A DNA stretch of 64,000 nt from contig JAKOXH010000035.1 of NCBI GenBank assembly GCA_029781135.1, positions 112,878 to 176,877 of the forward strand, read 5' to 3'. Within the stretch, counting starts at the first letter, position 1; each line of letters starts with the position of its first letter. The notes beneath the pieces were generated by a model that was given only the letters and a program-made list of their open reading frames with translations, was not told the origin of the DNA and made no database searches. Positions 27,253 through 36,303 of this stretch are shown one piece after another. The translations under genes and the position numbers were made by a program. Source of the DNA: Planctomycetota bacterium (GTDB lineage: Bacteria; Planctomycetota; Planctomycetia; Pirellulales; Lacipirellulaceae).

Positions 27253-28449
27253 CTACCCCTTCACCACCTCCGCAATCGCCTCGCAGAGCGGGCGGACGTT
27301 TTGGTCGGTGATGCCGGCCACGTTGATGCGGCCCGAGCTGACGATGTAGATCGCGTACTTTTGCTTGAGCTGCTCGACTTGCGGCGGCGTCAGGCCCGAG
27401 AACGAGAACATGCCGCGTTGCCGGGTGATGAACGAGTAATCGCCCGGCACGCCTTTGGCCTTGAGCGTCTTCACGAACAGTTCGCGCGTGCCGTTGATCC
27501 GGTCGCGCATCGTGTTGACTTCTTTCTCCCAAGTCGCGCGCAACGCTTCATCGCTCAACACCGTCGTGACGAGTTCGGCCCCGTGAGCGGGCGGATTCGA
27601 GTAGTTCGACCGGATAACCACTTTCACCTGGCTCTGCACTTTGTCGATGGCCGCCTTGTCCTTGGCGACAATCGTCAGAGCTCCGACCCGCTCGCAATAC
27701 AAACCAAAATTCTTGGAGAACGAACTACACACGATCAACTCCGCGCCTGGCCGACATAGCGCACGCAGCCCGGCCGCATCCTGGTCGATTCCCTCGGCAA
27801 ACCCCTGGTAGGCGAAATCGAGGAATGGCAACAGGCCGCGACCGTAGATCACGTCGGCCAATTTGCTCCATTGGGCTGGCGTGGGGTCGATGCCGGTCGG
27901 ATTGTGGCAGCAACCGTGCAGCATGATGACGTCACCGGCCGGAATCTTCTCGATGGCCGCCAGCGCTTCGTCGAACGCGAGGCTATTGGCCTTGGCATCA
28001 AAGTACGGATAATTCTTCGTCGGCACGCCGGCCGCGGAAAAGATCTGCGGATGGTTCGGCCAAGTGGGCTGCGTGAGCCACACGGTCGCCTTCGGTAAAT
28101 GTTGGTGGATGAAATCGGCCGCCACCCGCAGTGCGCCGGTACCGCCCGGCGTGTGCGAGGTGGCCGCCCTGCCCGACTTCACCACTTCATGTTCCTTGCC
28201 GAACATGAGCTGTTGCACGGCCGCCGCGTAGGCTGGCGAACCGGGAATTGGCAAGTACGACATCGACTTTTGCCGCTCGAGCACGAGCTGCCCGGCTTTT
28301 CGCACCGATTCGAGAATGGGTGTCTTGCCGCTGTTGTCTTGGTAAACGCCAACGCTCAAATTAATCTTCTTCGGATTCGGGTCGGCCTTGAATGCTTCAC
28401 TGAGCCCGAGAATTGGATCTGGCGGCGCAGCTTGAATGTGTTCGAACAT
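27253..28449 (-). CDS. Class I aspartate/aromatic aminotransferase
   Basis: 398 residues from ATG 28449 with GGAG four bases upstream; codons further upstream read a GTGGGC repeat. 'KKINLSVGVYQDNSGKTPIL' and 'YLPIPGSPAYAAAVQQLMFG' are the AspAT/TyrB N-terminal signatures, 'LHGCCHNPTGIDPTPAQW' holds the cofactor asparagine, and 'SFSKNFGLYCERVGAL' the lysine that binds pyridoxal phosphate. Interconverts aspartate or aromatic amino acids and 2-oxoacids in the cytoplasm. aspC or tyrB are the closest names, but specificity cannot be read. Confidence 0.9.
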   Translation of the reverse strand: MFEHIQAAPPDPILGLSEAFKADPNPKKINLSVGVYQDNSGKTPILESVRKAGQLVLERQKSMSYLPIPGSPAYAAAVQQLMFGKEHEVVKSGRAATSHTPGGTGALRVAADFIHQHLPKATVWLTQPTWPNHPQIFSAAGVPTKNYPYFDAKANSLAFDEALAAIEKIPAGDVIMLHGCCHNPTGIDPTPAQWSKLADVIYGRGLLPFLDFAYQGFAEGIDQDAAGLRALCRPGAELIVCSSFSKNFGLYCERVGALTIVAKDKAAIDKVQSQVKVVIRSNYSNPPAHGAELVTTVLSDEALRATWEKEVNTMRDRINGTRELFVKTLKAKGVPGDYSFITRQRGMFSFSGLTPPQVEQLKQKYAIYIVSSGRINVAGITDQNVRPLCEAIAEVVKG

Positions 28450-28790
28450 GATCTCCGTCCTTCCTATAAGTAGGGTGGGCACCGCCCACCATTCGCCCCC
28501 GCTCGAAGCTCGCAGCGCAAGCAAGAGCAATCAAGTCGCGGGATTATTTGCACTTGCTCGCGCTGCGTGCTCCGATCGATGCTTCTGATCATTGTTTCTG
28601 ACCGTGGTATTCGTTCGCGGGCGTAACTTGACGCCCGCACAATACCCGTGGGACAATCATAGGACTGGCCGCGTTCGCTTCCTAGTGGCCTAACCTATCG
28701 GAGTGGCTTCACCAGTGTAGCCGGATTCGCAAGAATCCGGTCGACAGCCAACCGAATTCTTGCGAATTCGGCTACCCCGCCTGCCTGCCC
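28450..28790. repeat. Repeat-filled divergent gap
   Basis: Contains 'GTAGGGTGGGCACCGCCCACC' type unit (~28470), the inverted 'GCAGCGCAAGCAAG' / 'CTTGCTCGCGCTGC' pair (~28511-28567), and an inverted 'GTAGCCGGATTCGCAAGAAT' / 'TTCTTGCGAATTCGGCTAC' pair (28718-28775), related to the GTAGCGGAATTC family at 55326. Promoters of the two divergent genes must lie here but none is obvious. Confidence 0.7.
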
Positions 28791-28806
28791 CTTGCCTCCC
28801 GCCGAA

Positions 28807-30015
28807 ATGTCTTCACCCCGTATTGGCATCTGGTTGATTGGGGCTCGCGGCGGCGTGGCAGCCACCGCAACGCTGGGGTTGGTGGCACTCCAAAAAGGGT
28901 TAGCCGAATCCAATGGCCTCGTGAGTTGCCTGCGGCAGTTCGACGGCCTCGATTTTGCCGATTGGAGTTCTTTCATCATCGGCGGCCATGAAATCCGCGA
29001 AGGCACGCTGGGTGACTCGCTTCAGCGACTGCACACCGAGAGCCGCGTTCTTGATTCCGCAGTCGTCGAAGCCTGCCGCACGGAACTTTCGGAGATCGAC
29101 AGTCGCATTCGCCCTGGCACGCTCGCCAACTGCGGGACAACGATTGGCGGCCTCGCTGGGCCGCTGATGGGCCGCTACTCCGAGGAACACCCTTCCGCCA
29201 CCGTGAAGCGTCTCCAACAGGATCTTCGCGACTTCCAGCAGCAGCACAAACTCGAACGCATCATCGTGGTGAATGTGGCTTCCACGGAACCAGCCAACGA
29301 CGATTGGCAGCTACCAAATGAGTGGCCGCAGCTCGCGAAACGGCTCGCCGACGATAAACTTCCGCCCGTTCCCGCCAGTTCGCTCTACGCCATCGCCGCT
29401 CTGGACCTAGGAATGGCGTACATCAACTTCACGCCGTCGCTAGGGTCGGCCCCCGCGGCCATTCAGCAGCTCGCGACGCTACGTGGCACCTGCCACGCCG
29501 GCCAAGATGGCAAGACGGGTGAAACGCTGCTCAAGAGCGTGCTGGCACCCATGTTTGCCGCCCGCAACCTCGAGGTCCTAAGTTGGGTTGGCCACAATAT
29601 TTTCGGCAACCTCGATGGCCTCGTGTTGGACGACCCCGCCAATAAAGCGGCCAAGATCAAAAGCAAGGACCAACTCGTCAAAAGCATTCTGGGCTACGAC
29701 CCTCAGACGCTCGTTTCGATCGAATACATCCGCAGCCTGGGCGACTGGAAAACGGCCTGGGACCACATCCACTTCAAGGGCTTTCTCGGCACGCCGATGA
29801 CCCTGCAACTCACTTGGCAGGGTTGCGATTCGCTCCTCGCGGCACCATTGGTTCTTGATCTGGTGCGGTTCGTCGAGCTGTCGCAGAGAAAAAAAGAAGT
29901 CGGTGTTCTCACGCATTTGGGAAGTTTTTTCAAAAGCCCATTGGGGCTTGCCGACCACGATTTTTCGCGACAATTCGCGCTCCTGTGCGAATGGGCCGCT
30001 CGTCACAGGAAGTGA
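28807..30015 (+). CDS. Inositol-3-phosphate synthase-like protein
   Basis: 402 residues from ATG 28807. The NAD loop 'GIWLIGARGGVAATATLGL' starts the protein. 'ASSLYAIAALDLGMAYINFTPS' and 'HAGQDGKTGETLLKSVLAPMF' (quoted in parts: GMAYINFTPS; GQDGKTGETLLK) are hallmark segments of myo-inositol-1-phosphate synthase, with the catalytic lysine in 'DGKTGETLLK', followed by 'SWVGHNIFGNLDGL' and 'HIHFKGFLGTPM'. It converts glucose-6-phosphate to inositol-3-phosphate, feeding phosphoinositide or compatible-solute synthesis. Single gene, promoter within the upstream divergent gap. Confidence 0.88.
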   Translation: MSSPRIGIWLIGARGGVAATATLGLVALQKGLAESNGLVSCLRQFDGLDFADWSSFIIGGHEIREGTLGDSLQRLHTESRVLDSAVVEACRTELSEIDSRIRPGTLANCGTTIGGLAGPLMGRYSEEHPSATVKRLQQDLRDFQQQHKLERIIVVNVASTEPANDDWQLPNEWPQLAKRLADDKLPPVPASSLYAIAALDLGMAYINFTPSLGSAPAAIQQLATLRGTCHAGQDGKTGETLLKSVLAPMFAARNLEVLSWVGHNIFGNLDGLVLDDPANKAAKIKSKDQLVKSILGYDPQTLVSIEYIRSLGDWKTAWDHIHFKGFLGTPMTLQLTWQGCDSLLAAPLVLDLVRFVELSQRKKEVGVLTHLGSFFKSPLGLADHDFSRQFALLCEWAARHRK

Positions 30016-30390
30016 TATCTCGACTTCATCCGCACAAGAAATTTTTCTCGTTCAATTCAGTTTGTTCAGCGGTCGGCCGATATTAGCTCCGTTGCAAAAT
30101 TCACTTGCGGTCAAAAACAGGACTGCAAATCGCAAGTGGAAATGATGATTTTGGCCGGATTCGCCTTGACGCGCACGCGCAAAACTTGTTTCAATGCGCG
30201 CGACGGCCAATGGACGGCCAATGGAAACACAACAACTTGGCTCACGGATGAGTTGAGTTGCCGCTTGATCGCCGCTTCTGGGCGGTGTGAAGCAGAACTT
30301 GAATTGGATGTCTCTCCCCGTTCGCCGGCGCCCTCGGGGGATAGACCAACTGGTGTCATGCGGGCGCTAAACCGGAAGGAGCCACTCGAA
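30016..30390. other. 375-base gap, probable leader of the H1-like gene
   Basis: No gene seen. An open frame runs upstream of 30391 but its composition is unlike coding sequence. The end carries 'GGAAGGAG' nine bases before the ATG at 30391. Confidence 0.45.
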
Positions 30391-30573
30391 ATGCCAACGA
30401 AAAAGGCCGCCAAGAAGACCGCCGCCAAGTCGCCCAAGAAAAAGCCAGCCGGCAAAAAGCCCGCTGCCAAGAAGTCGCCCAAGGCGCGCGCTGCGAAACC
30501 AGCCGCCAAGAAGTCGGCGGCCAAGCGGTCCTCCAAGGCTGCTCCCTCGGCCACCCCAAGTTCCACGACCTAG
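30391..30573 (+). CDS. Lysine/alanine-rich histone H1-like protein
   Basis: 60 residues, almost entirely Lys, Ala, Pro, Ser and Arg in 'KKAAKKTAAKSPKKKPAGKK' style repeats, as in bacterial histone H1-like nucleoid proteins (Hc1-like tails). Strong 'GGAAGGAG' ribosome binding site nine bases before ATG. A rho-independent terminator follows at 30633. Likely binds DNA nonspecifically and compacts the nucleoid, which fits the condensed nucleoids of planctomycetes. The simple composition means homology searches alone would not prove function. Confidence 0.75.
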   Translation: MPTKKAAKKTAAKSPKKKPAGKKPAAKKSPKARAAKPAAKKSAAKRSSKAAPSATPSSTT

Positions 30574-30632
30574 TGGTGCCCCAAACCCCGGCCATTTGGC
30601 CGGAATTCCCGGGTAACTTGAAACAACGATGA

Positions 30633-30679
30633 AAACCGGCTGACCGAGCGCTTGCCGCACGGTCCGCCGGTTTGTTTTT
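30633..30679 (+). terminator. Rho-independent terminator after the H1-like gene
   Basis: Stem AAACCGGC-T-GACCG / CGGTC-C-GCCGGTTT, 13-base loop, followed by GTTTTT. One internal mismatch. Confidence 0.8.
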
Positions 30680-30805
30680 GTAGCCGCTGTCGCCAGACGG
30701 CTGAAAACCCCGTCGAGATGCCTCCAATTCAATGATCCACGCTCTGGCGAGCGTGGCTACATCGAGAAAGCCCCGTGCCGGGGCTGATTTCTCCGGCTTT
30801 TCACC

Positions 30806-32197
30806 TTGCCTTCGCGACCCATCTGCCGATATTCTGCAGTGCTATCACCCTCCCCGAATTCCCTTTCGCTAGCTTATCTGCCAGTGCCTTCCTCGGATAA
30901 GAACCACCCCAAGCCCGCGGCTGCTGCAAGTTTCGAACAATTGGGGCTGTCCGAATCCATGCTGGCCGCCCTTGCCCGGGCAAATTACTCCGAACCCACT
31001 CCCGTTCAATCGGGCATCATTCCCCACGCGCTCGAAGGGCTCGACGTTCTTGGCCAAGCCCGCACCGGCACCGGCAAGACGGCGGCGTTCGCCATCCCCA
31101 TCATCGAAACGGTGAAGCACGGCGGCAAGGGAGCACCGCCCGCTGCCTTGGTGTTGGTGCCCACACGGGAACTCGCGGTCCAGGTGAAAGACGAGTTCGA
31201 AAAACTCGCCCACGGCAGCCGCCTGACGAGCGTCCCCATTTACGGTGGCAAACCGATTAAGAGCCAGATCGCCAAACTCGTCCGCGGCGCCGACATCATC
31301 ATCGGTACGCCGGGCCGCGTCATCGATCTCATCGGCCGTGGTGCCCTCGACCTGCGGTCCATCGAAATCGTGGTGCTCGATGAAGCCGACCGTATGCTCG
31401 ATATCGGCTTCCGGCCCGACATCGAGAAAATTCTCCGCCGCTGCCCCAAAGATCGCCAGACGTTGCTGCTCAGCGCCACGGTCGCTCCGCCGGTCGAACG
31501 ACTGGCTCGTACCTATATGTACGAACCCGAGGTCATGGATTTCTCGCCGAAGACCAAGGCCGTCGACACGATCGACCAATACTACTTCACGGTCGATCAA
31601 GAAAAGAAATTCGATTTGTTGGTGGCGCTGCTCAAGCGCGAAAATCCCGAACAAGCGATCGTGTTTTGCCGCACCAAGCGCGGCACGGAAAAGATCCATC
31701 GTCGGCTATCCAAGCATTTCCATGACACCGACATGATGCACGGCGACATGGCGCAAGGCGCCCGCGACCGCGTGATGAAAGCCTTCCGCGCCGGCAAGGT
31801 GCAAATACTCGTCGCGACAGATGTTGTTGGCCGCGGCATCGATGTGAGCGGCATCTCCCACATCATCAATTTCGATATCCCCCAATCATCCGACGATTAC
31901 GTCCACCGCGTCGGCCGCACCGGCCGCATGGGCCGCGAAGGCATTGCCTATACGTTCGTCACCACCGAAGAAGGTGCTGAACTGACGCGCATTGAAATTC
32001 TCATCAACCGCCTACTCAAACGAGACGAGATCGAGGGTTTTGCCACGGTGGCGACCGTGGTCCCAACATCACGGCAATCGACAAATGCCGCCGAGAAATC
32101 GGCATCGGACGCTGAAGCCGAAGCGGAACAGCCGAAGCGGCCTGCCGCCTCGCCACCCGGCCGGCGTGCGCCCAAGCGCCATCGCCGGGCACTTTGA
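30806..32197 (+). CDS. DEAD-box ATP-dependent RNA helicase
   Basis: 463 residues if read from TTG 30806; GTG 30884 (VPSSDKNHPKP) is an equally possible start since neither has a clear ribosome binding site. Q motif 'FEQLGLSESML...EPTPVQ', motif I 'ARTGTGKTAAF', Ia 'PTRELAVQ', Ib 'TPGRVID', II 'VLDEADRMLD', III 'SATVAPP', V 'ATDVVGRGIDV', VI 'HRVGRTGRMG' are all intact. The C-terminal tail is basic and low complexity (RRAPKRHRRAL), probably RNA-binding. RhlE/RhlB/CsdA-type function in RNA remodelling or ribosome assembly; the exact subfamily is uncertain. Confidence 0.93.
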   Translation: MPSRPICRYSAVLSPSPNSLSLAYLPVPSSDKNHPKPAAAASFEQLGLSESMLAALARANYSEPTPVQSGIIPHALEGLDVLGQARTGTGKTAAFAIPIIETVKHGGKGAPPAALVLVPTRELAVQVKDEFEKLAHGSRLTSVPIYGGKPIKSQIAKLVRGADIIIGTPGRVIDLIGRGALDLRSIEIVVLDEADRMLDIGFRPDIEKILRRCPKDRQTLLLSATVAPPVERLARTYMYEPEVMDFSPKTKAVDTIDQYYFTVDQEKKFDLLVALLKRENPEQAIVFCRTKRGTEKIHRRLSKHFHDTDMMHGDMAQGARDRVMKAFRAGKVQILVATDVVGRGIDVSGISHIINFDIPQSSDDYVHRVGRTGRMGREGIAYTFVTTEEGAELTRIEILINRLLKRDEIEGFATVATVVPTSRQSTNAAEKSASDAEAEAEQPKRPAASPPGRRAPKRHRRAL

Positions 32198-32291
32198 GAT
32201 AGCACATTTCGGCCTTAGAGCCAAATCGCCCTCTTTCGCCGTTCGCTCGCTCCGCGGCTCAGTGGTATACTGGAATAAGAGGAACCAAGCC

Positions 32292-32561
32292 ATGCAAACC
32301 GCCTTCATTCGATTCGTGACCGAAGATGATCGCGCGCGCGGTTTTGCCATCCTGGCGAAGCGCTCGCGCATCAGCAGCCTCCCCGGCCAGGTCTACCAGG
32401 TTCCCATCAAGGATCTGCAGCTTCTCGAATCCGAGAACATCTACTACCGCAGGGCCACGGATCACGAGGTGAAGACCGCGAATGACGGCGTGCCAAGTCC
32501 GAGTTGCTGGCTATTCACGAGTGCCCTGCAATCCGAAGTTCAAGAAACTGCAGCAGTTTGA
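32292..32561 (+). CDS. Small hypothetical protein
   Basis: 89 residues from ATG 32292 with 'AAGAGG' about nine bases upstream. 'FIRFVTEDDRARGFAILAKR' and 'GQVYQVPIKDLQLLESENIY' look like a compact alpha/beta domain, but I do not recognise the family. The last ~20 residues (after 'TANDGV') look non-conserved. Independent unit between the helicase and a large inverted repeat. Confidence 0.55.
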   Translation: MQTAFIRFVTEDDRARGFAILAKRSRISSLPGQVYQVPIKDLQLLESENIYYRRATDHEVKTANDGVPSPSCWLFTSALQSEVQETAAV

Positions 32562-32625
32562 CCAAGTGAAGTTGAGGTGGTCTTCCTAAGCGAGCGCCGT
32601 TCACGGCCCTTCGCCGCGCCAGCGG

Positions 32626-32790
32626 TAATAGGCCCGCCGTTTACGGCGGGTACTGAAGTGATTCAACATGCCGTTAGCCCCATTCATGGGGCTTCTCGCC
32701 GCGATGGCTTAAGCCGCCCAGTGAGACGCCCCGTAAACGGGGCTATTGATCGCTCAATCGTTCGACCCGCCGTAAACGGCGGGCCTATTA
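32626..32790. repeat. 165-base MITE-like element with terminal inverted repeats
   Basis: Ends 'TAATAGGCCCGCCGTTTACG' and 'CGTAAACGGCGGGCCTATTA' are exact complements over 20 bases. Inside are 'TAGCCCCATTCATGGGGCT' and 'GACGCCCCGTAAACGGGGC' hairpins. No coding capacity. Confidence 0.85.
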
Positions 32791-32849
32791 TACGAAAAGC
32801 GCCGTAATCGGCCCTGCAATCGGCTAAACTGTTACAAAAATCTCGTTCT

Positions 32850-33881
32850 TCACTTCGCGGCCGCGAATTCGCCCTTGAGAAACTCCGCCGTCGCATCCCA
32901 TTTCTCTGCCGCCGCCGACCAGTCGACCGTCATCGCCCGAATCTCGGGGGGCGTTTTCACCTTGGGTGAAGCCGCGAGCCCACTGCGCAACGGGATCTGG
33001 GCGCTGGGCCCTTCTGCCAACTTCTTCTCGACTTCCGCCGACAACAAATAATCGAGTAGTTGTTCCGCTTCTGTGGGGTGCGGCGAGTCTTTCACCAGCG
33101 AAACCGTATTCGGAATGTACAGCGTGCCCACCTGATCGGTGTTTTGATCGGGGTACACAATCGTCACCGGCATGGCCTTCTCGATTTCCACGAGCGCATC
33201 GTCGGTATCGGTTAAGCCAAAGGCCAGCGCACCGGCCGCTACCGCTTCCGCGACTTGCTTATTGCCAGACATGATTCGCGCGTTCTGTTTGACGCCGCGG
33301 AAGAATTCCTTCGCCTTCTCATCACCCCACACGGCAAACAGGCAGGTGGCATGCGTGGCCGTCGTACCAAACAGCGGCTTGGCAATGCCGCAGCGTTCAT
33401 ACCACTGCGGATCGGTTAGGTCTTTAATCGATTTCGGCCGGCGCTCTTCCGGTACTTGATTGGTATTTACAATGAAGACGCGTGCCCGCGCCGCCAGGCC
33501 GAACCAGAGATTTTGCGGCGAGCGGTCTTTGGCCGAAAATGCCGCCGCCTGCCGCGAATTATAGGGACGCAACAAACCCGCGCGTGCCAAACGAATCGTA
33601 TTGAGAATCTCGTTGTTCCAAAACAAATCGCACCGCGGCCGCTCTCGTTCGGCAAGAATCTCTTGAGCCAAACCAACGCTCTTCGTCGATTCCACATCAG
33701 GCTTCGACCTAACAACCACTTGAGTTGCCTGCGTGAAGTCATCAAATATTGGCCGTGAGAATTCCTCGTCGAGAGCCACGTAGACATTGACGACTGGCGG
33801 TTCAGCCTTGCCACAACCCAAATACGGAAGCAGCGCAACGGCCAGAACGACTAAATATCCACAACAATAATTCGATTTCAT
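32850..33881 (-). CDS. Extracellular solute-binding lipoprotein, ferric-iron (FbpA/FutA) type
   Basis: 343 residues from ATG 33881. N-terminal signal with lipobox 'LPYLGC', then a periplasmic binding protein fold: 'VNVYVALDEEFSRPIFDDF', 'CDLFWNNEILNTIRLARAG', 'GLAARARVFIVNTNQV', 'YIPNTVSLVKDSPHPTEAEQ' (in parts). This is the pattern of class II ferric-binding SBPs. No permease or ATPase is adjacent, so it must work with a transporter coded elsewhere. Ligand could also be another oxyanion or polyvalent ion. Confidence 0.8.
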   Translation of the reverse strand: MKSNYCCGYLVVLAVALLPYLGCGKAEPPVVNVYVALDEEFSRPIFDDFTQATQVVVRSKPDVESTKSVGLAQEILAERERPRCDLFWNNEILNTIRLARAGLLRPYNSRQAAAFSAKDRSPQNLWFGLAARARVFIVNTNQVPEERRPKSIKDLTDPQWYERCGIAKPLFGTTATHATCLFAVWGDEKAKEFFRGVKQNARIMSGNKQVAEAVAAGALAFGLTDTDDALVEIEKAMPVTIVYPDQNTDQVGTLYIPNTVSLVKDSPHPTEAEQLLDYLLSAEVEKKLAEGPSAQIPLRSGLAASPKVKTPPEIRAMTVDWSAAAEKWDATAEFLKGEFAAAK

Positions 33882-34000
33882 GCAATCCGCCTCCAACGCA
33901 TTTTACCGTGCGTTGCTGCCCCATTAATTCCTTGATAAATTCAACACCTAAGTGACTTCATTCGCCGGCGTCGATCAATTCTTCCATTGCACTCGAGAAC

Positions 34001-34741
34001 ATGAAAATCGTGCTCCTGGGAACCGGTGGTTACTTTCCCACCAAACAGCGCCATACGGCCTGTTTCATGCTGCCCGAAGCCGGCATCGTGCTCGATGCCG
34101 GCACAGGCATGTGCGAAATTGGAAAGTACCTGCAGACCGATTATTTGCACGTCTATTTAAGCCACGCCCATCTCGATCACATTGTCGGTCTAACGTATCT
34201 CCTTAATCTCGTGCCGCAGCCAGTGCTCGCGAAGACCACCATTCACGGGGAGGCGGAAAAACTGGCAGCCGTTCGCGATCATCTGTTCGCCCCAGCGGTC
34301 TTTCCCGTAAACGCCGCCTTCCGGTTTCAGCCGTTATGCAACCCCGTACCCCTGCCCTTAGGCGGCACTCTAACATATTTTCCACTAGCGCATCCAGGCG
34401 GATCGCTCGGCTTCCGGCTCGATTGGCCAGGACGCTCGCTCGCCTACGTCACGGATACGACCGCAGCCGTTGGCGCACCCTATATCGAAAGTATTCGGGG
34501 AGTTGATCTCTTACTGCACGAAGCATATTTCCCAAACGACAGCGATAACCTGGCACAAGTTACCGGCCACAGCGCGTTGGATGCGGTCGCCGCCCTCGCG
34601 GCCGACGTCAAACCGAAACGGCTGATTATTGTGCACGTCGATCCCAATCGCGAGGCGGTCCCTCCGCTCGATCTCCGGGCGGCACGTCGCGTCTTCGCGC
34701 CTCTCGAAATCGGCGAAGACGCTGACGTGATCTGCTTCTGA
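34001..34741 (+). CDS. Metallo-beta-lactamase-fold hydrolase, RNase Z-like
   Basis: 246 residues. 'MKIVLLGTGGYFPTKQRHT' is the typical RNase Z/arylsulfatase-like opening; the zinc motif 'LSHAHLDHIVGL' (HxHxDH), 'YVTDTTA' and 'LLHEAYF' with later 'GHSALDAV' and 'IIVHVDP' provide the remaining ligands. Could be a tRNA 3' processing relative or a cyclic phosphodiesterase/phosphonate hydrolase; motif content does not decide. No operon partner. Confidence 0.82.
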   Translation: MKIVLLGTGGYFPTKQRHTACFMLPEAGIVLDAGTGMCEIGKYLQTDYLHVYLSHAHLDHIVGLTYLLNLVPQPVLAKTTIHGEAEKLAAVRDHLFAPAVFPVNAAFRFQPLCNPVPLPLGGTLTYFPLAHPGGSLGFRLDWPGRSLAYVTDTTAAVGAPYIESIRGVDLLLHEAYFPNDSDNLAQVTGHSALDAVAALAADVKPKRLIIVHVDPNREAVPPLDLRAARRVFAPLEIGEDADVICF

Positions 34742-35202
34742 TTCGACGTCGCTCGGGCGGCGGCGGCAATGCGCCCAGCTGCAAAATTGTCCCGTAGCTT
34801 GTTAGGAATTTTTCCATAAAAACGTTGGGGCATTCGCGAACCGATTGACCCAGCAAACCACTCGGGGGTAAGCTTTTCCCCCATATTTTGTCGATAATTA
34901 CCTCATCTTGCTTAAAAAAGTCCAGCATTTCACGGGGAATTAGCGACTATGACATGCCTTGCGGCACGGTTGACAGCACAATTCAAAACGGGAAGAATTA
35001 GATAGGGGGATACACCCCTCACAAGCGGGGGACAGTTTGGCCGGGAACAGCCGAACCGCCCATCGCGGAGGTTCGTAGTAATCTATCGCGGTAATCCGCC
35101 TACGGACTCGAAGAACAGGAAAGAGGCAACCAAACACGACTTAAGGTCTACATCTGGTTGATTTCAGGAGGATTAAACATTTAATCATGGAGCACCAGAA
35201 AA
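34742..35202. other. 460-base gap, leader of the HhH/HTH gene
   Basis: No gene of convincing composition. A TTGACA hexamer at 34970-34975 might mark a promoter. Near the 3' end, 'CAGGAGG' (35165-35171) precedes a 13-codon open frame starting at ATG 35187 that overlaps the start of the next gene. Confidence 0.45.
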
Positions 35203-36282
35203 ATGGCGAGAAAAGCCATCTCGAATGATCGTTATCGTTTGATCGGCACGTACGAACGACTCCGGAAGGCTCTCGTGGAACGTCCGGACGATGGACGACT
35301 CGATAAAGCACTTTCTTACTGGGTACTGCCCACCGATCGCCGGCTGCCCATCGCATTCCTGGATCGGCCGTTGCGCGAGCTGTTGTCTCAGCCTTTTGAC
35401 GAGCTGATGTCGACGCCGGGCGTCGGGCATAAGAAGATTCTCGGTTTCTTTGACCTGCTCAAGCGAGCAGCGAAAGCCGCCACACCCGACGCGCCCTTTG
35501 GCATGGCGACTACCGAGTCGAAGCGGCAAAAGCCGGCGGCTCCCACGCCAGGCTTCGACGCCTCGATTGTCTCGGAATTGCTGTGGTCGCAATGGTGCGA
35601 AACCGTTCGCCACTTCGAATTGGGCGCCGAAAAGCTGGGCCGACTCGCTCCAACCTTGCAAACGTTGCCGACCGTCATTTGGCATTCGCGCTTGGAAGAA
35701 TATGCCGACCGTTCGCTGGCCGATATCCGTTCCCTGAAGACGCACGGCGAGAAACGCATCAACGCCATTCTGGAAGTGTTCTGCACCGTGCATGAAGCGT
35801 TGGCCACGGCCACCCTGCCCGAAAACATCGATGTGGCGATCGTGCCGCGCTTTGTTCCGCCCATTACGCGCTGGCTCATTGAGGTGGTCAATCAACCCGA
35901 TTTGCCGCCCGTGGAGGAAATGCACAAGCATATCGTCAAACCGATGATCCAGCAGATTCGGATCGATCTAGGCGATCAAGTCGCCGGCCTGGCCGCCTCG
36001 CGCCTTTGCCTCGACGAAAATTCGCCGAGCGTTAAGCAACAGGCAGAAACGATTGGCGTTACTCGCGCCCGCGTCTACCAGCTTCTCGAGGATTGTGCCA
36101 AGGTGATGGATGTCCGCTGGCCGGAAGGCCGTTGGCTCTTTGCGCCGTTATCCACGCGCTTTGGTTCCTCCGACCCAGAAACCATCGGGCTGGTTCACGG
36201 CATCGTGGACTTATTCTATCCGCCGGAACGGCCGTCAGTTTCGGTCGAAAGTGAAGAGGAAGAAGAGCTGTCGCTGTCGTAA
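35203..36282 (+). CDS. Predicted nucleic-acid-binding protein with HhH and sigma-region-4-like HTH
   Basis: 359 residues, not a named family I recognise. Near residues 55-85 'QPFDELMSTPGVGHKKILGF' resembles a helix-hairpin-helix or RNA polymerase alpha C-terminal module, repeated weakly at 'SLADIRSLKTHGEKRINAIL'. Residues ~275-320 ('SPSVKQQAETIGVTRARVYQ', 'LLEDCAKVMDVRWPEGRW') look like the helix-turn-helix of sigma region 4. The C-terminal tail is acidic (ESEEEEELSLS). Combination suggests a transcription-associated factor. A short upstream frame (35187-35228) overlaps its start. Confidence 0.65.
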   Translation: MARKAISNDRYRLIGTYERLRKALVERPDDGRLDKALSYWVLPTDRRLPIAFLDRPLRELLSQPFDELMSTPGVGHKKILGFFDLLKRAAKAATPDAPFGMATTESKRQKPAAPTPGFDASIVSELLWSQWCETVRHFELGAEKLGRLAPTLQTLPTVIWHSRLEEYADRSLADIRSLKTHGEKRINAILEVFCTVHEALATATLPENIDVAIVPRFVPPITRWLIEVVNQPDLPPVEEMHKHIVKPMIQQIRIDLGDQVAGLAASRLCLDENSPSVKQQAETIGVTRARVYQLLEDCAKVMDVRWPEGRWLFAPLSTRFGSSDPETIGLVHGIVDLFYPPERPSVSVESEEEEELSLS

Positions 36283-36303
36283 CTTTCGAGTTCGCGATCT
36301 GCG

